A DNA stretch of 64,000 bases from an uncultured Caryophanales bacterium (GTDB taxonomy: Bacteria > Bacillota_I > Bacilli_A > RFN20 > CAG-826). The DNA is taken from positions 46,428 to 110,427 of the forward strand of contig CALELS010000017.1 in assembly GCA_937902735.1 (NCBI GenBank). Direction: 5' to 3'. The notes beneath the pieces are model-generated. The model did not search any database, was not told the DNA's origin, and worked only from the letters and a program-made list of their open reading frames with translations. Position 1 is the stretch's first letter. Each line of letters opens with the position of its first letter. The position numbers and the translations under genes are program-made. This document shows positions 27,191-35,008 of this stretch, one piece after another.

Positions 27191-27953
27191 ATTATTACGT
27201 AATCTTGCTAAAAGATATCCTAAATCAATCGCATCTCGTGGTGATTATGTTGGTCTAATGACTGGAAAGCTTAAAGAAAACACCAAGCACATTGTTTTAT
27301 GTCTAGATTTGGATGATATCTCATTTAATGAGATAAAGAAACTAACAAATAAACCAGATTTAATCTTAACTCATCATCCTTTTCTATATGGCACTCGTTA
27401 TCGTGTTTTTAAATACGATGAGATTAAGAAACGCCTTTGTTTAGAAGTCGATTCATATGACATCCCTGTTTATTCTATGCACACTAATTTTGATACTGGT
27501 AGGGATGGAATGAATGATGCTTTAGCAAATAGATTAAATCTAAAAGATGTAAAACCTCTGGAATTTTCAAAAATGGCTCGAGGTGGATATCTTCCTGAGA
27601 AAATGGAAATTCATGAATTTGCTAAATATGTCACTAAACAGTTTGGTATTGAATATTCTCAACTCGTACATGCTGGTAAAGATTATATTGAAAGAGTTGC
27701 TATTGTTGGAGGCGGTGGTTCTCGCCGCTATGATGTCGCTATTTTAGAAGGATATGATATTTTGATATCAGGTGATGCTCCTCACCATGTAAGAAGAGAA
27801 ATAATCGCTAACCATTTCAATTACTTGGAAGTTGCTCACGAAGTAGAAAAAATATTTATGCCTCAAATGAAAAAAATACTTCTAGAGATCGATCCAACCT
27901 TAGAGATAACTATTATTGATCACGAAAAACTTCCTGAATTAATTCAGGCTTAA
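27177..27953 (+). CDS. Nif3-like dinuclear metal-binding protein
   Basis: A 258-residue Nif3/YqfO family member, often labelled GTP cyclohydrolase 1 type 2 although the reaction is uncertain. Metal ligands are visible in LTHHPFLYG and MHTNFDTGRDGMND, and near the C-terminus in NYLEVAHEVEK. It lacks the PII-like insertion that makes the Bacillus homologue about 370 residues. Its 3' end overlaps ispH (opposite strand) by 15 bases, with no terminator between. Confidence 0.88.
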   Translation: MNTIKLLRNLAKRYPKSIASRGDYVGLMTGKLKENTKHIVLCLDLDDISFNEIKKLTNKPDLILTHHPFLYGTRYRVFKYDEIKKRLCLEVDSYDIPVYSMHTNFDTGRDGMNDALANRLNLKDVKPLEFSKMARGGYLPEKMEIHEFAKYVTKQFGIEYSQLVHAGKDYIERVAIVGGGGSRRYDVAILEGYDILISGDAPHHVRREIIANHFNYLEVAHEVEKIFMPQMKKILLEIDPTLEITIIDHEKLPELIQA

Positions 27954-28811
27954 TAGATAATCACGAATCTCCTCTAAAATATATTTTGGAGAAGATGTTC
28001 CCGAAATTATTGCAACATTTGAAAGACCTAAAAGGTCTTTTTTATTTAAATCATTCTTGTTTTGAATGAAGAAAATTTTACTATTTGGGAAATGTGATAA
28101 AGCAAGTTTGTGGAGTGTTTTAGTATTGTTTGAATTCTTTCCCCCAACAACAATAATCGAATCAATGTTTTTATCAATATTAAGCAATGCTTCTTGTCTA
28201 ATAAGCGAAGCATTACAAACACTTGGCGCAAATCGTAATCCAGGTATTGCTCTTTTTAAGTTTTTCTCAATAATGTTTACATCCAATTTTGAGAAAGTTG
28301 TTTGTGAGATAAGTAATGGACTTTTATCTTTGAGACTCTTTAAATCACATCCTTCTTTTATTTCATAAAGAATTACGTCATTGGATAAAGATAGCGCACT
28401 GATTGCTTCTGGATGATTCTTTTTACCAATATAGATAACTTGATGATTGTTTCTAGTTGTTTCTTTTATTTGCTTGTGTGCAAGTTTTACAAAAGGACAT
28501 GTAGCATCAAAATACTTGATATTTCTTTCTTTTAGTCTTTTTTCAACTTCGAATGGATGACCATGAGCGGTAAGTATGACTATGTCATCATCTTTTATCA
28601 AATCAATTAAATCTAGATACGACTTATTTTCTTGATAAATTGTTTTGATGTTTAATTCATCTAATTCTTTTAATGCGTCATTGTTATGAACAAGCATTCC
28701 TAAAACAACGATATTTCGACCTTTATAATTCTGGGCTACTTCTTTTGCTAATTTAAAAGCATTGGCAACGCCAGAGCAATATCCAGAAGGTTCAATAATT
28801 TTCACATCCAT
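27939..28811 (-). CDS. ispH: 4-hydroxy-3-methylbut-2-enyl diphosphate reductase
   Basis: IspH makes IPP and DMAPP in the last step of the MEP pathway. Cluster ligands are Cys12 (GYCSGV), Cys105 (DATCPFV) and Cys199 (SVCNAS); substrate residues His42 (LVHN), His83 (AHGHP) and KNHPEA with Glu135 are present, as is TTFS. At 290 residues it is complete. It is a lone minus-strand gene among plus-strand neighbours, and pairs functionally with ispG (31.6 kb) and dxs (49.5 kb). Confidence 0.96.
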   Translation of the reverse strand: MDVKIIEPSGYCSGVANAFKLAKEVAQNYKGRNIVVLGMLVHNNDALKELDELNIKTIYQENKSYLDLIDLIKDDDIVILTAHGHPFEVEKRLKERNIKYFDATCPFVKLAHKQIKETTRNNHQVIYIGKKNHPEAISALSLSNDVILYEIKEGCDLKSLKDKSPLLISQTTFSKLDVNIIEKNLKRAIPGLRFAPSVCNASLIRQEALLNIDKNIDSIIVVGGKNSNNTKTLHKLALSHFPNSKIFFIQNKNDLNKKDLLGLSNVAIISGTSSPKYILEEIRDYLLSLN

Positions 28812-28823
28812 TGCACGATTAGT

Positions 28824-28853
28824 TTATCATAAATGATATTTTTCGTGTATAAT
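28824..28853 (+). promoter_or_regulatory. Promoter of the DEAD-box helicase gene
   Basis: TTATCA (28824-28829), an 18-base spacer and a perfect TATAAT (28848-28853), only 12 bases before the ATG at 28866. The mRNA leader should be about five bases, with no room for a Shine-Dalgarno site. Confidence 0.6.
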
Positions 28854-28865
28854 GAGCGCGTATTT

Positions 28866-30224
28866 ATGTCGTTTAAATCAATCAATTTAACCACTAAAAT
28901 GCTTGGATCTTTGTCTAGACAAGGTTATTTTTCTCCTTCTCCAATCCAATTAAGAGTAATTCCAAAAGCTCTTAAAGGTGAGACGCTAATGGTTCAAAGT
29001 GCAACTGGAAGTGGAAAGACCCACGCCTTTTTAATACCAATTGTCGAATCGATTGATTATAGGAATCAAAATGTTCAGGCAGTAATTGTTGCCCCAACTA
29101 GAGAGTTGGCTACGCAGATTTATGAGTTTGCTTACAAATTTGTTAACGAATTCAAAGAACTTAAGATTAAACTACTGATTTCTGGTAGAGAAAAGAAAGA
29201 AGATGGAGCAGGAACTAGTGTCCCCCCTCATATCATTATTGCCACTCCAGGAAGACTTCTTGATTTTATAAATGCGAATTATTTCTCACTTCGTTTTGTT
29301 AAAACTTTTGTCCTTGATGAAGCTGATATGTTACTTAAGGAAGGATATTTCGATAATATTATCGAGATTAATAATAAACTACCTGAGAATATCCAATATT
29401 TAGTTTTTAGTGCAACCTTAGAACACAACCTCAAAGTCGAACTTGAGAAATTTGTTGGCGTTAATATTCCAATTGTTAATGAAGATGTTTTAACAAGTAA
29501 GAACGTCACTCATTTCTTAATAAACATTAAAAACAATGACATTTATGAATCCACAGTAGACTTTATTGAGGATAGACATCCTTATCTACTTATGGTTTTT
29601 GCCTCTAAGAAAGAAACAGCCAACAAACTCTATATTTATCTAAAAGAGAGGAAATATAAGGCTGGTCTTTTAACTGGTGATTTATCTTCAAGAGAACGCA
29701 AAAACATCATGAAAGCAATTAAAAACGAAGATATTTATATCATCGTATGTTCTGATATGGCTGCACGTGGACTTGATATACAAGATGTAAGTGATGTATT
29801 AAACGTTGATCTTCCAAATAATCTTGAATTTTATTTCCATCGAGCTGGTAGAACAGGAAGATTTGATAAAACTGGAAATTGCTTTATTTTTTATAATGCA
29901 GACTCAACCTCAAAACCTCTTTCTTTAATAAATCAAGGTGTTGAATTTACCTATCTTGCTTCAGCAAATCATACACTTGTTCCTTCTAAAGGAATTGAAA
30001 AGAAACATCCAACTAAATCAAAATTAGACCCAGAACTTGCAAAAGAAATCAAGAAGATAAATGCAATGAGCAATGCTAAAAATAAGAAAGTTAAACCTGG
30101 CTATAAAAAGAAAAGGAAAGACGAAATTGCTAAAGCAAAGCAAAAACATCGTCGTGAAATAATCAAAAAAGATATAAGAAGACAACGTGTCGAAAGATAT
30201 AAAAAGGAACATAACAATGGCTAA
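28866..30224 (+). CDS. DEAD-box ATP-dependent RNA helicase
   Basis: 452 residues. Motifs in order: Q-motif region (PSPIQLRVIPKAL), Walker A (SATGSGKT), PTRELA, TPGR, DEAD (LDEADMLL), SAT, and HRAGRTGR. The tail is strongly basic (KKKRKDEIAKAKQKHRREIIKK), likely an RNA-binding extension. CshA/CshB-type RNA remodelling in ribosome assembly or mRNA decay is likely. I start at MSFKSINLTTKML because the -10 box lies inside any longer version (an upstream ATG at 28833). The end overlaps nfo by 8 bases. Confidence 0.92.
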   Translation: MSFKSINLTTKMLGSLSRQGYFSPSPIQLRVIPKALKGETLMVQSATGSGKTHAFLIPIVESIDYRNQNVQAVIVAPTRELATQIYEFAYKFVNEFKELKIKLLISGREKKEDGAGTSVPPHIIIATPGRLLDFINANYFSLRFVKTFVLDEADMLLKEGYFDNIIEINNKLPENIQYLVFSATLEHNLKVELEKFVGVNIPIVNEDVLTSKNVTHFLINIKNNDIYESTVDFIEDRHPYLLMVFASKKETANKLYIYLKERKYKAGLLTGDLSSRERKNIMKAIKNEDIYIIVCSDMAARGLDIQDVSDVLNVDLPNNLEFYFHRAGRTGRFDKTGNCFIFYNADSTSKPLSLINQGVEFTYLASANHTLVPSKGIEKKHPTKSKLDPELAKEIKKINAMSNAKNKKVKPGYKKKRKDEIAKAKQKHRREIIKKDIRRQRVERYKKEHNNG

Positions 30225-31107
30225 TGATTATGAGCTTTATTTAGGCAGCCACGTTTCAATGAGTGGTCCATCATATTTTGAAGGTAGTGTTAATGAAGCT
30301 ATCTCTTATGGTGCAAATACATTCATGTTTTACACTGGTGCTCCGCAAAATTCTTTCCGTGCTCCTTTGGAGAAATGCAAAATTGAAGAAGGAAAGATAT
30401 TAATTAATGAATACGGTTTTAAATTTGAAAAATTAGTTGTCCACGCTCCTTACATTCTAAATATTGCTAATAAAACTAAACCTGGGTTATTCGATATTTC
30501 AAAAAACATTCTAAAGAATGAATTGATTAGAAGCGAAGCATTTGGCGCTTCAATTCTTGTTCTTCATCCTGGAGCACATGTTGGTCAAGGTATTGAAGAA
30601 GGTTTAAATAACATTGTAGAAGCACTTGATGATGTTCTTGATAATGATAGTACTAAAGTCAGAATTGCCTTAGAGACAATGGCTGGAAAAGGTAGTGAAC
30701 TTGGTTCTACTTTTGATGAAGTTGCCTACATAATCAATCATTCAAAACACAAACATAGATTAGGCGTTTGTTTTGATACATGCCATGTTAATGATGAAGG
30801 ATTAGATTTATCTAATTTTGATGATGTATTAGAGTCTTTCGATAACATTATTGGATTAGATCGATTACTTGTTGTTCATGTGAATGATACTAAAAATCCT
30901 ATTGGTGCTCATAAAGATAGACACGAGAATATTGGCTATGGTTATCTTGGATTTGATACATTAAACAAAATTGTTCATCATCCAAAATTAAATGGGATTC
31001 CAAAAATTCTTGAAACACCTTACTTTAATGATAAACCTCCATACAAGATGGAGATTGAAATGTTTAGAAACGAAAAGTTTGTTGATGGATGGAGAGACAA
31101 ATTATGA
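30217..31107 (+). CDS. nfo: Endonuclease IV
   Basis: Nfo cuts DNA 5' to abasic sites in base excision repair. The 296 residues carry the three-zinc TIM-barrel motifs: HVSMSG, VHAPY, HPGAHVG, LETMAGKGSELG, GVCFDTCH and HVNDTKNPIGAHKDRHENIG. The start MANDYELYLG follows an AAGGA site; an in-frame ATG ten codons upstream lies deeper in the helicase gene. The stop overlaps the next gene (ATGA). Confidence 0.96.
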   Translation: MANDYELYLGSHVSMSGPSYFEGSVNEAISYGANTFMFYTGAPQNSFRAPLEKCKIEEGKILINEYGFKFEKLVVHAPYILNIANKTKPGLFDISKNILKNELIRSEAFGASILVLHPGAHVGQGIEEGLNNIVEALDDVLDNDSTKVRIALETMAGKGSELGSTFDEVAYIINHSKHKHRLGVCFDTCHVNDEGLDLSNFDDVLESFDNIIGLDRLLVVHVNDTKNPIGAHKDRHENIGYGYLGFDTLNKIVHHPKLNGIPKILETPYFNDKPPYKMEIEMFRNEKFVDGWRDKL

Positions 31108-31508
31108 ATTCGAATTTAGAAAGAGTTGTTAAATTTATTGATAATGCAGGAACATATTTCCTTGCAACAATGGATAATGATCAACCACGCGTTAGAGCGT
31201 TTGGGACTGCACTTATCTATAAAGATAGGCTCTATATTCAAACAGGAAGAATTAAAGAAGTTTCACATCAAATTGCCAAGAATCCAAAAGTTGAGATTTG
31301 TGCATTCAAAGATGGAAAATGGGTTAGAATAACTGGTGAATTAGTCGAAGATGATAATCGCGAAGTTAAAACTCTCATGTTAGATAAAATGCCTACGCTT
31401 AGAAATATGTATAGTGAAGATGATGGAAATATGCAGATGTTGTATTTTAAAAATGCGAAAGTAACTTTTTCATCATTTACGGAAGCTCCAGAAACATTCC
31501 AAATATAG
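31104..31508 (+). CDS. Pyridoxamine 5'-phosphate oxidase-like flavin protein
   Basis: A 134-residue split-barrel protein of the PNPOx-like/flavin-binding family: GTYFLATMDNDQPRVRAFG and a middle KDRLYIQTGRIKEVSHQIAKNPKVEICAF fit this fold. The substrate cannot be told; many relatives bind FMN or F420 and are not vitamin B6 enzymes. It is translationally coupled to nfo (ATGA) with GGAGAG upstream, so I prefer this start over an ATG five codons earlier. Confidence 0.85.
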   Translation: MNSNLERVVKFIDNAGTYFLATMDNDQPRVRAFGTALIYKDRLYIQTGRIKEVSHQIAKNPKVEICAFKDGKWVRITGELVEDDNREVKTLMLDKMPTLRNMYSEDDGNMQMLYFKNAKVTFSSFTEAPETFQI

Positions 31509-31520
31509 AATGTGAAAGAA

Positions 31521-31543
31521 AAACCGTATGAACGGTTTAACTA
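31521..31543 (-). terminator. Terminator of ispG (minus strand)
   Basis: AAACCG (31521-31526) pairs with CGGTTT (31533-31538) around a six-base loop. On the minus strand it is followed by TTTTTC. It lies between convergent genes; the plus strand lacks a T-run. Confidence 0.55.
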
Positions 31544-31550
31544 ATATAGA

Positions 31551-32600
31551 TTATAATTTCTCAATTTCCTTAATTAATTCGGTATAGATATCTTTATCTG
31601 GTACCGTTTTTATTATTTTATCTTTTTTAAAGATTACCCAACTACCTTTACCACCAGCACAACCGATATCAGCACGTTTTGCTTCGCCAGGTCCGTTTAC
31701 AATACAACCCATTATAGCGACAGTTTTATTAATGTGGTTTTCTTCAAGATTTGCTAAAACTTTTTTGGCAAGTGGAACCAAATTCACTTGTGTTCTACCA
31801 CAAGTAGGACAAGAAATAAGGTTTGGATAATCGTTATTGATTTCTAAGTCTTTTAATAAACGTTTACATGCTTTTATTTCTTCTTCGGGTTCATCGCTTA
31901 ATGAAATACGAATCGTATCACCAATACCTTCTAAAAGAATAGGGGCTATACCACTCACAGAACGGATTAATCCAATATCTTTTGGCCCGGCTTCAGTTAT
32001 TCCAACATGAAGTGGATATTCAAATTCTTGTGCAGCTAATTTATAAGCTTCGATAGTCTCTAATACATGGCTTCCCTTAAGGGAAATGACGATATCATAG
32101 AAGTCTAAATCTTCTAAGATTTTAACTGTTCTTTTTGCAGATTCAACAAGTTCTTTTGCTCTTACAACTGACGTTGAATCATTAATATTTTTATCAATAG
32201 AACCAGAGTTAACTCCTATTCTAATTGGGATATGCTTTTCTTTTGCAAGATCAATAACAGCTTTGATGTTTTCTTTAGAACCTATATTTCCAGGATTTAA
32301 TCTAACTGCATCAATTCCATTGTTAATAACTTCTATAGCAAGACGATAGTCAAAATGAATATCTGCAGTTAGTGGAATATTAACTTTAGTTTTTATTTCC
32401 TTGATTGCTTTAGCATCATCCATATCCAAGATGGATAAACGCATTAAATCTGCACCAAGTTTAGCGCATCTATTAATTTGATTGCTAACCTCTTTAACGT
32501 TAGAAGTTTTAATATTGCACATTGATTGGATTAAAACTTTGTTTTGCCCACCAATGTAGATATTTCCAACTTTGATTCTTCTTGTATTTACACGTCTCAT
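31551..32600 (-). CDS. ispG: 4-hydroxy-3-methylbut-2-en-1-yl diphosphate synthase
   Basis: IspG performs the sixth step of the MEP pathway with a 4Fe-4S cluster. The 349 residues begin MRRVNTRRIKVGNIYIGG, then VLIQSMCN; the C-terminal cluster motif is SCPTCGRTQV and GCIVNGPGEAKRADIGCAGG. I reject a longer version reaching 32747: its extra 49 residues are antisense to the start of rpmG. No Shine-Dalgarno is visible before this ATG. Confidence 0.96.
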   Translation of the reverse strand: MRRVNTRRIKVGNIYIGGQNKVLIQSMCNIKTSNVKEVSNQINRCAKLGADLMRLSILDMDDAKAIKEIKTKVNIPLTADIHFDYRLAIEVINNGIDAVRLNPGNIGSKENIKAVIDLAKEKHIPIRIGVNSGSIDKNINDSTSVVRAKELVESAKRTVKILEDLDFYDIVISLKGSHVLETIEAYKLAAQEFEYPLHVGITEAGPKDIGLIRSVSGIAPILLEGIGDTIRISLSDEPEEEIKACKRLLKDLEINNDYPNLISCPTCGRTQVNLVPLAKKVLANLEENHINKTVAIMGCIVNGPGEAKRADIGCAGGKGSWVIFKKDKIIKTVPDKDIYTELIKEIEKL

Positions 32601-32640
32601 GCTTAAATGATAGCATTTTCTAAATAATTTAGTGAATATC

Positions 32641-32670
32641 TTGTAGATATCTATAAAATGTTGTGATAAT
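32641..32670 (+). promoter_or_regulatory. Promoter of rpmG
   Basis: TTGTAG (32641-32646), an 18-base spacer and an extended -10 TG-T-GATAAT (32662-32670), 30 bases before rpmG. Confidence 0.6.
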
Positions 32671-32700
32671 ATATTGCTCGTTAAAAAGGAGAAATGAATT

Positions 32701-32868
32701 ATGGCAAAAGCTAAAGGCGCAAGAAACTCCATTACCCTAAAATGCACAGTCTGTGGTGAAGAAAACTACATTACTTCAAAAAATAAAAAAGAACATCCAG
32801 ACAGACTTGAATTAAATAAATATTGCAAGAAGTGCAAAAAGGAAACTCCACACAAGGAGAAGAAATAA
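32701..32868 (+). CDS. rpmG: Ribosomal protein bL33, zinc form
   Basis: A 55-residue basic protein. It starts MAKAKGARNSITLKCTVCGEENY and ends LNKYCKKCKKETPHKEKK. Cys15/Cys18 and Cys42/Cys45 make the zinc-binding form. An AAAAAGGAGAAA site precedes it. It is antisense to the impossible N-terminal extension of ispG. Confidence 0.95.
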   Translation: MAKAKGARNSITLKCTVCGEENYITSKNKKEHPDRLELNKYCKKCKKETPHKEKK

Positions 32869-32896
32869 GAAGGAAAGGACAAAGTCCTTCTTTTTT
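32869..32896 (+). terminator. Intrinsic terminator after rpmG
   Basis: AAGGAC (32875-32880) pairs with GTCCTT (32884-32889); longer alternative pairing GAAGGA with TCCTTC is possible. Six T follow at 32891-32896. Confidence 0.75.
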
Positions 32897-32924
32897 ATGT
32901 ATTAAGTAGTAAATACTTTAGTAT

Positions 32925-32953
32925 TTGAATAATTATAGTCTTGCTAATATAAT
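32925..32953 (+). promoter_or_regulatory. Promoter of efp
   Basis: TTGAAT (32925-32930), a 17-base spacer and a perfect TATAAT (32948-32953), followed by a leader with AAGGAGAA before efp. Confidence 0.75.
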
Positions 32954-32979
32954 AAATACGATTTTTAAGGAGAATTAAA

Positions 32980-33540
32980 ATGAATGTTACAGAATTAAGA
33001 CCTGGAAACTATTTCATTGATGAAGGAAACCTTTATCAAGTCTTAGATATCCTATTAAACAAAACAGCCATGCGTAAAATGGTTGCAAAAGTCAAAGCCA
33101 AAAACATGAGAACAGGTGCGATTACTGAACTTGCTCGCAACTCTGGCTATGATGTTGAAAAAGCTTATTTGGATAAGAAGAAAATGGCTTATCTATACGA
33201 CGCTGGTGAAGCATTTGTCTTTATGGACAATGAAACCTATGAACAAATTGAAATTGCTAGAAACAAACTCGAATGGGAAAGCAATTTCTTAACACCAAAC
33301 CTCGAAATTGACATTCTTTTCTATGAAAATGAAATTCTTGGTATTACTCTTCCAATCACAGTTCCTCTTCAAATTGTTGAATGTGAACCAGCTGTTCGTG
33401 GTGACACAGTTAACAAAGCTATGAAAAATGCAGTTATGGAAACTGGTTACAAATTAAGAGTTCCTCTTTTCATCGATAATGGTGAAACCATCATGGTTAG
33501 AACCGATACCGGTGAATATGATGGCCGCGCTAATAAATAA
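32980..33540 (+). CDS. efp: Elongation factor P
   Basis: EF-P rescues ribosomes stalled at polyproline. The 186 residues have the three-domain pattern: LRPGNYFIDEGNLYQVLD, the loop that carries the functional residue (KNMRTGAITE; its tip lacks the typical KPGKG sequence and reads NKTAMRKM before it), and the C-terminal VPLFIDNGETIMVRTDTGEYDGRANK signature. The tip residue and its modification cannot be fixed from sequence alone. It is followed by a yneF-type gene 11 bases later. Confidence 0.95.
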   Translation: MNVTELRPGNYFIDEGNLYQVLDILLNKTAMRKMVAKVKAKNMRTGAITELARNSGYDVEKAYLDKKKMAYLYDAGEAFVFMDNETYEQIEIARNKLEWESNFLTPNLEIDILFYENEILGITLPITVPLQIVECEPAVRGDTVNKAMKNAVMETGYKLRVPLFIDNGETIMVRTDTGEYDGRANK

Positions 33541-33551
33541 GGAGAATAACT

Positions 33552-33809
33552 ATGCCTGAATTTACTTTACAACTTTGGGTTTTGATCCTTGTCCCAGTTC
33601 TCACTTTGCTTGCTGGTGGTGCTGCTGGATTCTTCGGTGGAATGTTCTATTTCAGAAAGCAACAACAAAAGAATCCTCCAATCACTGAAAACATGATTCG
33701 TGCAATGTTTGCTCAAATGGGTCGTAAAGCTAGTGAGTCTCAAATTAGAGCTGTTATGAATTCAATGAATCAAGCCGCTCCAAAAAAGACAGGAAAACCT
33801 AAGAAATAA
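33552..33809 (+). CDS. YneF-family small membrane protein
   Basis: 85 residues of the UPF0154/YneF type: one membrane helix (about 8-34, ending GGAAGFFGGMFYFRK), then the conserved NPPITENMIRAMFAQMGRKASESQIRAVMNSM. Function unknown in the family. It shares the efp transcript (GGAGAA site) and is followed by a terminator. Confidence 0.9.
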   Translation: MPEFTLQLWVLILVPVLTLLAGGAAGFFGGMFYFRKQQQKNPPITENMIRAMFAQMGRKASESQIRAVMNSMNQAAPKKTGKPKK

Positions 33810-33834
33810 ATTGACTAAAAATTATACAAAAATT

Positions 33835-33860
33835 GTGTCCTAACGATTGGACACTTTTTT
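33835..33860 (+). terminator. Intrinsic terminator after the efp-yneF transcript
   Basis: GTGTCC (33835-33840) pairs with GGACAC (33849-33854) around an eight-base loop, then six T. Confidence 0.88.
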
Positions 33861-34023
33861 GTTACTTATCTTAGCCTTCTGAGTCGTTGAGTAGTAGCGA
33901 AAATTCTGTTGTTAAATAGATCGACAATGATGGCTAAAAAACGGATGTAGTAGGGCTATAAAATAGTTTGCTTTGAATAAAAAAATCATCTTTGTCTGAT
34001 GGTCATTCGAAATAGTTCTTTAA

Positions 34024-34032
34024 TGTGGATAA
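34024..34032 (-). other. DnaA box, perfect match
   Basis: Reads TTATCCACA on the minus strand, identical to the DnaA box consensus. A single box by itself may be chance or a DnaA-titration/regulatory site. Confidence 0.5.
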
Positions 34033-34055
34033 TTTAAAAAATGTCAATGAAAAAA

Positions 34056-34099
34056 GTCCATTCCATCGAAACTATTTTCATCTAATCGATAGAGTGGAC
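34056..34099. repeat. Long inverted repeat, possible RNA hairpin
   Basis: GTCCATTCCATCGA (34056-34069) pairs with TCGATAGAGTGGAC (34086-34099), with one wobble and one mismatch, around a 16-base loop. No T-run follows on either strand. Confidence 0.6.
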
Positions 34100-34102
34100 A
34101 AA

Positions 34103-34111
34103 TTATCAACA
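34103..34111 (+). other. DnaA-box-like site
   Basis: TTATCAACA, one mismatch from TTATCCACA, 12 bases before the 18-base repeat at 34124. Confidence 0.35.
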
Positions 34112-34123
34112 ATTCTAATATTA

Positions 34124-34141
34124 ACTAAAAAACTACTAATT
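34124..34141. repeat. 18-base intergenic repeat, copy A
   Basis: ACTAAAAAACTACTAATT, identical to the copies at 43141-43158 and 51407-51424 and in the same orientation. It includes the stop codon of plsY. Confidence 0.85.
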
Positions 34142-34915
34142 TTCTGCTACTTTCTCAACATTTTTCTTGCTATGAATTTTATTTTCTGTTCCGTTGAATA
34201 GGCGTTTGATATTAGCTTTATGACGGATGATTAAGAGGCAAGCAATGAGAGTTATCACCGTTGCGTATTCCCATCCAATTGTAAAGAATGGAGCAAAACC
34301 AAAACCCCACATTGTTAAGTTTAGACTGACTGAATCTATATTCTTAAAAACGGTAATTTCCAAGACAAATAAAATCCACGCAAACAAGCTAGATATAATT
34401 GCTAGCATAATGCTTGATAATGAAACATATTTAGATTTTTTAAGCGTAATAAAGAAAGCTAAAACGCCTATAAGAACTAGAAACCAGTTAGTTCCAATAC
34501 CAAATCCTGCATAAACAGCTACAGTTTTTCCACCTTTAAAACCAGCATAAAGCGGCCAACAGTGTCCAATTGCAGCACCTAATGGAGTTAAAAAGATATA
34601 TAAAGTGACATTCCACATGTCTTGTCCAAAGGCATTTTTAAATGCTTCACGAGCAGGAGTGAATGCAAAAATAGCCCAAGCAATCCAAACTGGGACAATG
34701 ACCTTAAGCATATCAAGTAAAATGGTGATAATTCCCCATTTCTTTCCGTACACTCTAGCGACATTTGTTCCACCAGAATTGTTTGATCCAAATTTTCTAA
34801 CATCCGAGTGAAATAGTAGCTTTGATATGATGATTCCAAATGGAATCGAACCACACAAATAGCCGAATAATAAACAGGCAAATCCGATAAGTATATTATA
34901 TAAAATAATATGCAT
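34136..34915 (-). CDS. plsY: Glycerol-3-phosphate acyltransferase PlsY
   Basis: PlsY acylates glycerol 3-phosphate from acyl-phosphate in the membrane, the first step of phospholipid synthesis. The N-terminus CGSIPFGIIISKLLFHSDVRKFGSNNSGGTNVARVYGKKWG is diagnostic, followed by GHCWPLYAGFKGGKTVAVYAG. The 259 residues exceed the usual about 200, with extra membrane sequence in the C-terminal half. GGAGG precedes the ATG. It is divergent from parE. The partner plsC is at 63 kb. Confidence 0.93.
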   Translation of the reverse strand: MHIILYNILIGFACLLFGYLCGSIPFGIIISKLLFHSDVRKFGSNNSGGTNVARVYGKKWGIITILLDMLKVIVPVWIAWAIFAFTPAREAFKNAFGQDMWNVTLYIFLTPLGAAIGHCWPLYAGFKGGKTVAVYAGFGIGTNWFLVLIGVLAFFITLKKSKYVSLSSIMLAIISSLFAWILFVLEITVFKNIDSVSLNLTMWGFGFAPFFTIGWEYATVITLIACLLIIRHKANIKRLFNGTENKIHSKKNVEKVAEN

Positions 34916-34958
34916 ACAAAACCTCCGAAAATACTCTAACTATTATATAAAATATAAC

Positions 34959-34987
34959 TTACTTTTCAACTTATCTTTTGATATAAT
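34959..34987 (+). promoter_or_regulatory. Promoter of parE-parC
   Basis: TTACTT (34959-34964), a 17-base spacer and a perfect TATAAT (34982-34987). The leader to the ATG at 35009 is about 15 bases and has no Shine-Dalgarno. Confidence 0.55.
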
Positions 34988-35008
34988 CAACAATTGTTAA
35001 ATACCCCT

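Larger units (their letters stand above)
33861..34135. other. Gene-free stretch with DnaA-box and hairpin signals
   Basis: No credible gene. It holds a perfect DnaA box on the minus strand (34024-34032), a 14-base-armed inverted repeat (34056-34099), a near DnaA box (34103-34111) and the beginning of an 18-base repeat (34124-34141) that also includes the plsY stop. TTAGCC (33871-33876) and GGCTAA (33932-33937) could close a further stem. Confidence 0.6.

Noticed and set aside
28833..28865. Earlier ATG for the DEAD-box helicase
   Set aside because: The TATAAT box lies downstream of this ATG, so the transcript would not contain it.
32601..32747. 49-residue N-terminal extension of ispG
   Set aside because: It runs antisense through the start of rpmG; the IspG family start is at 32600.
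34041..34070. RNase P RNA fragment (AAAGTCCA-like word)
   Set aside because: The rest of the conserved core of RNase P RNA is absent.
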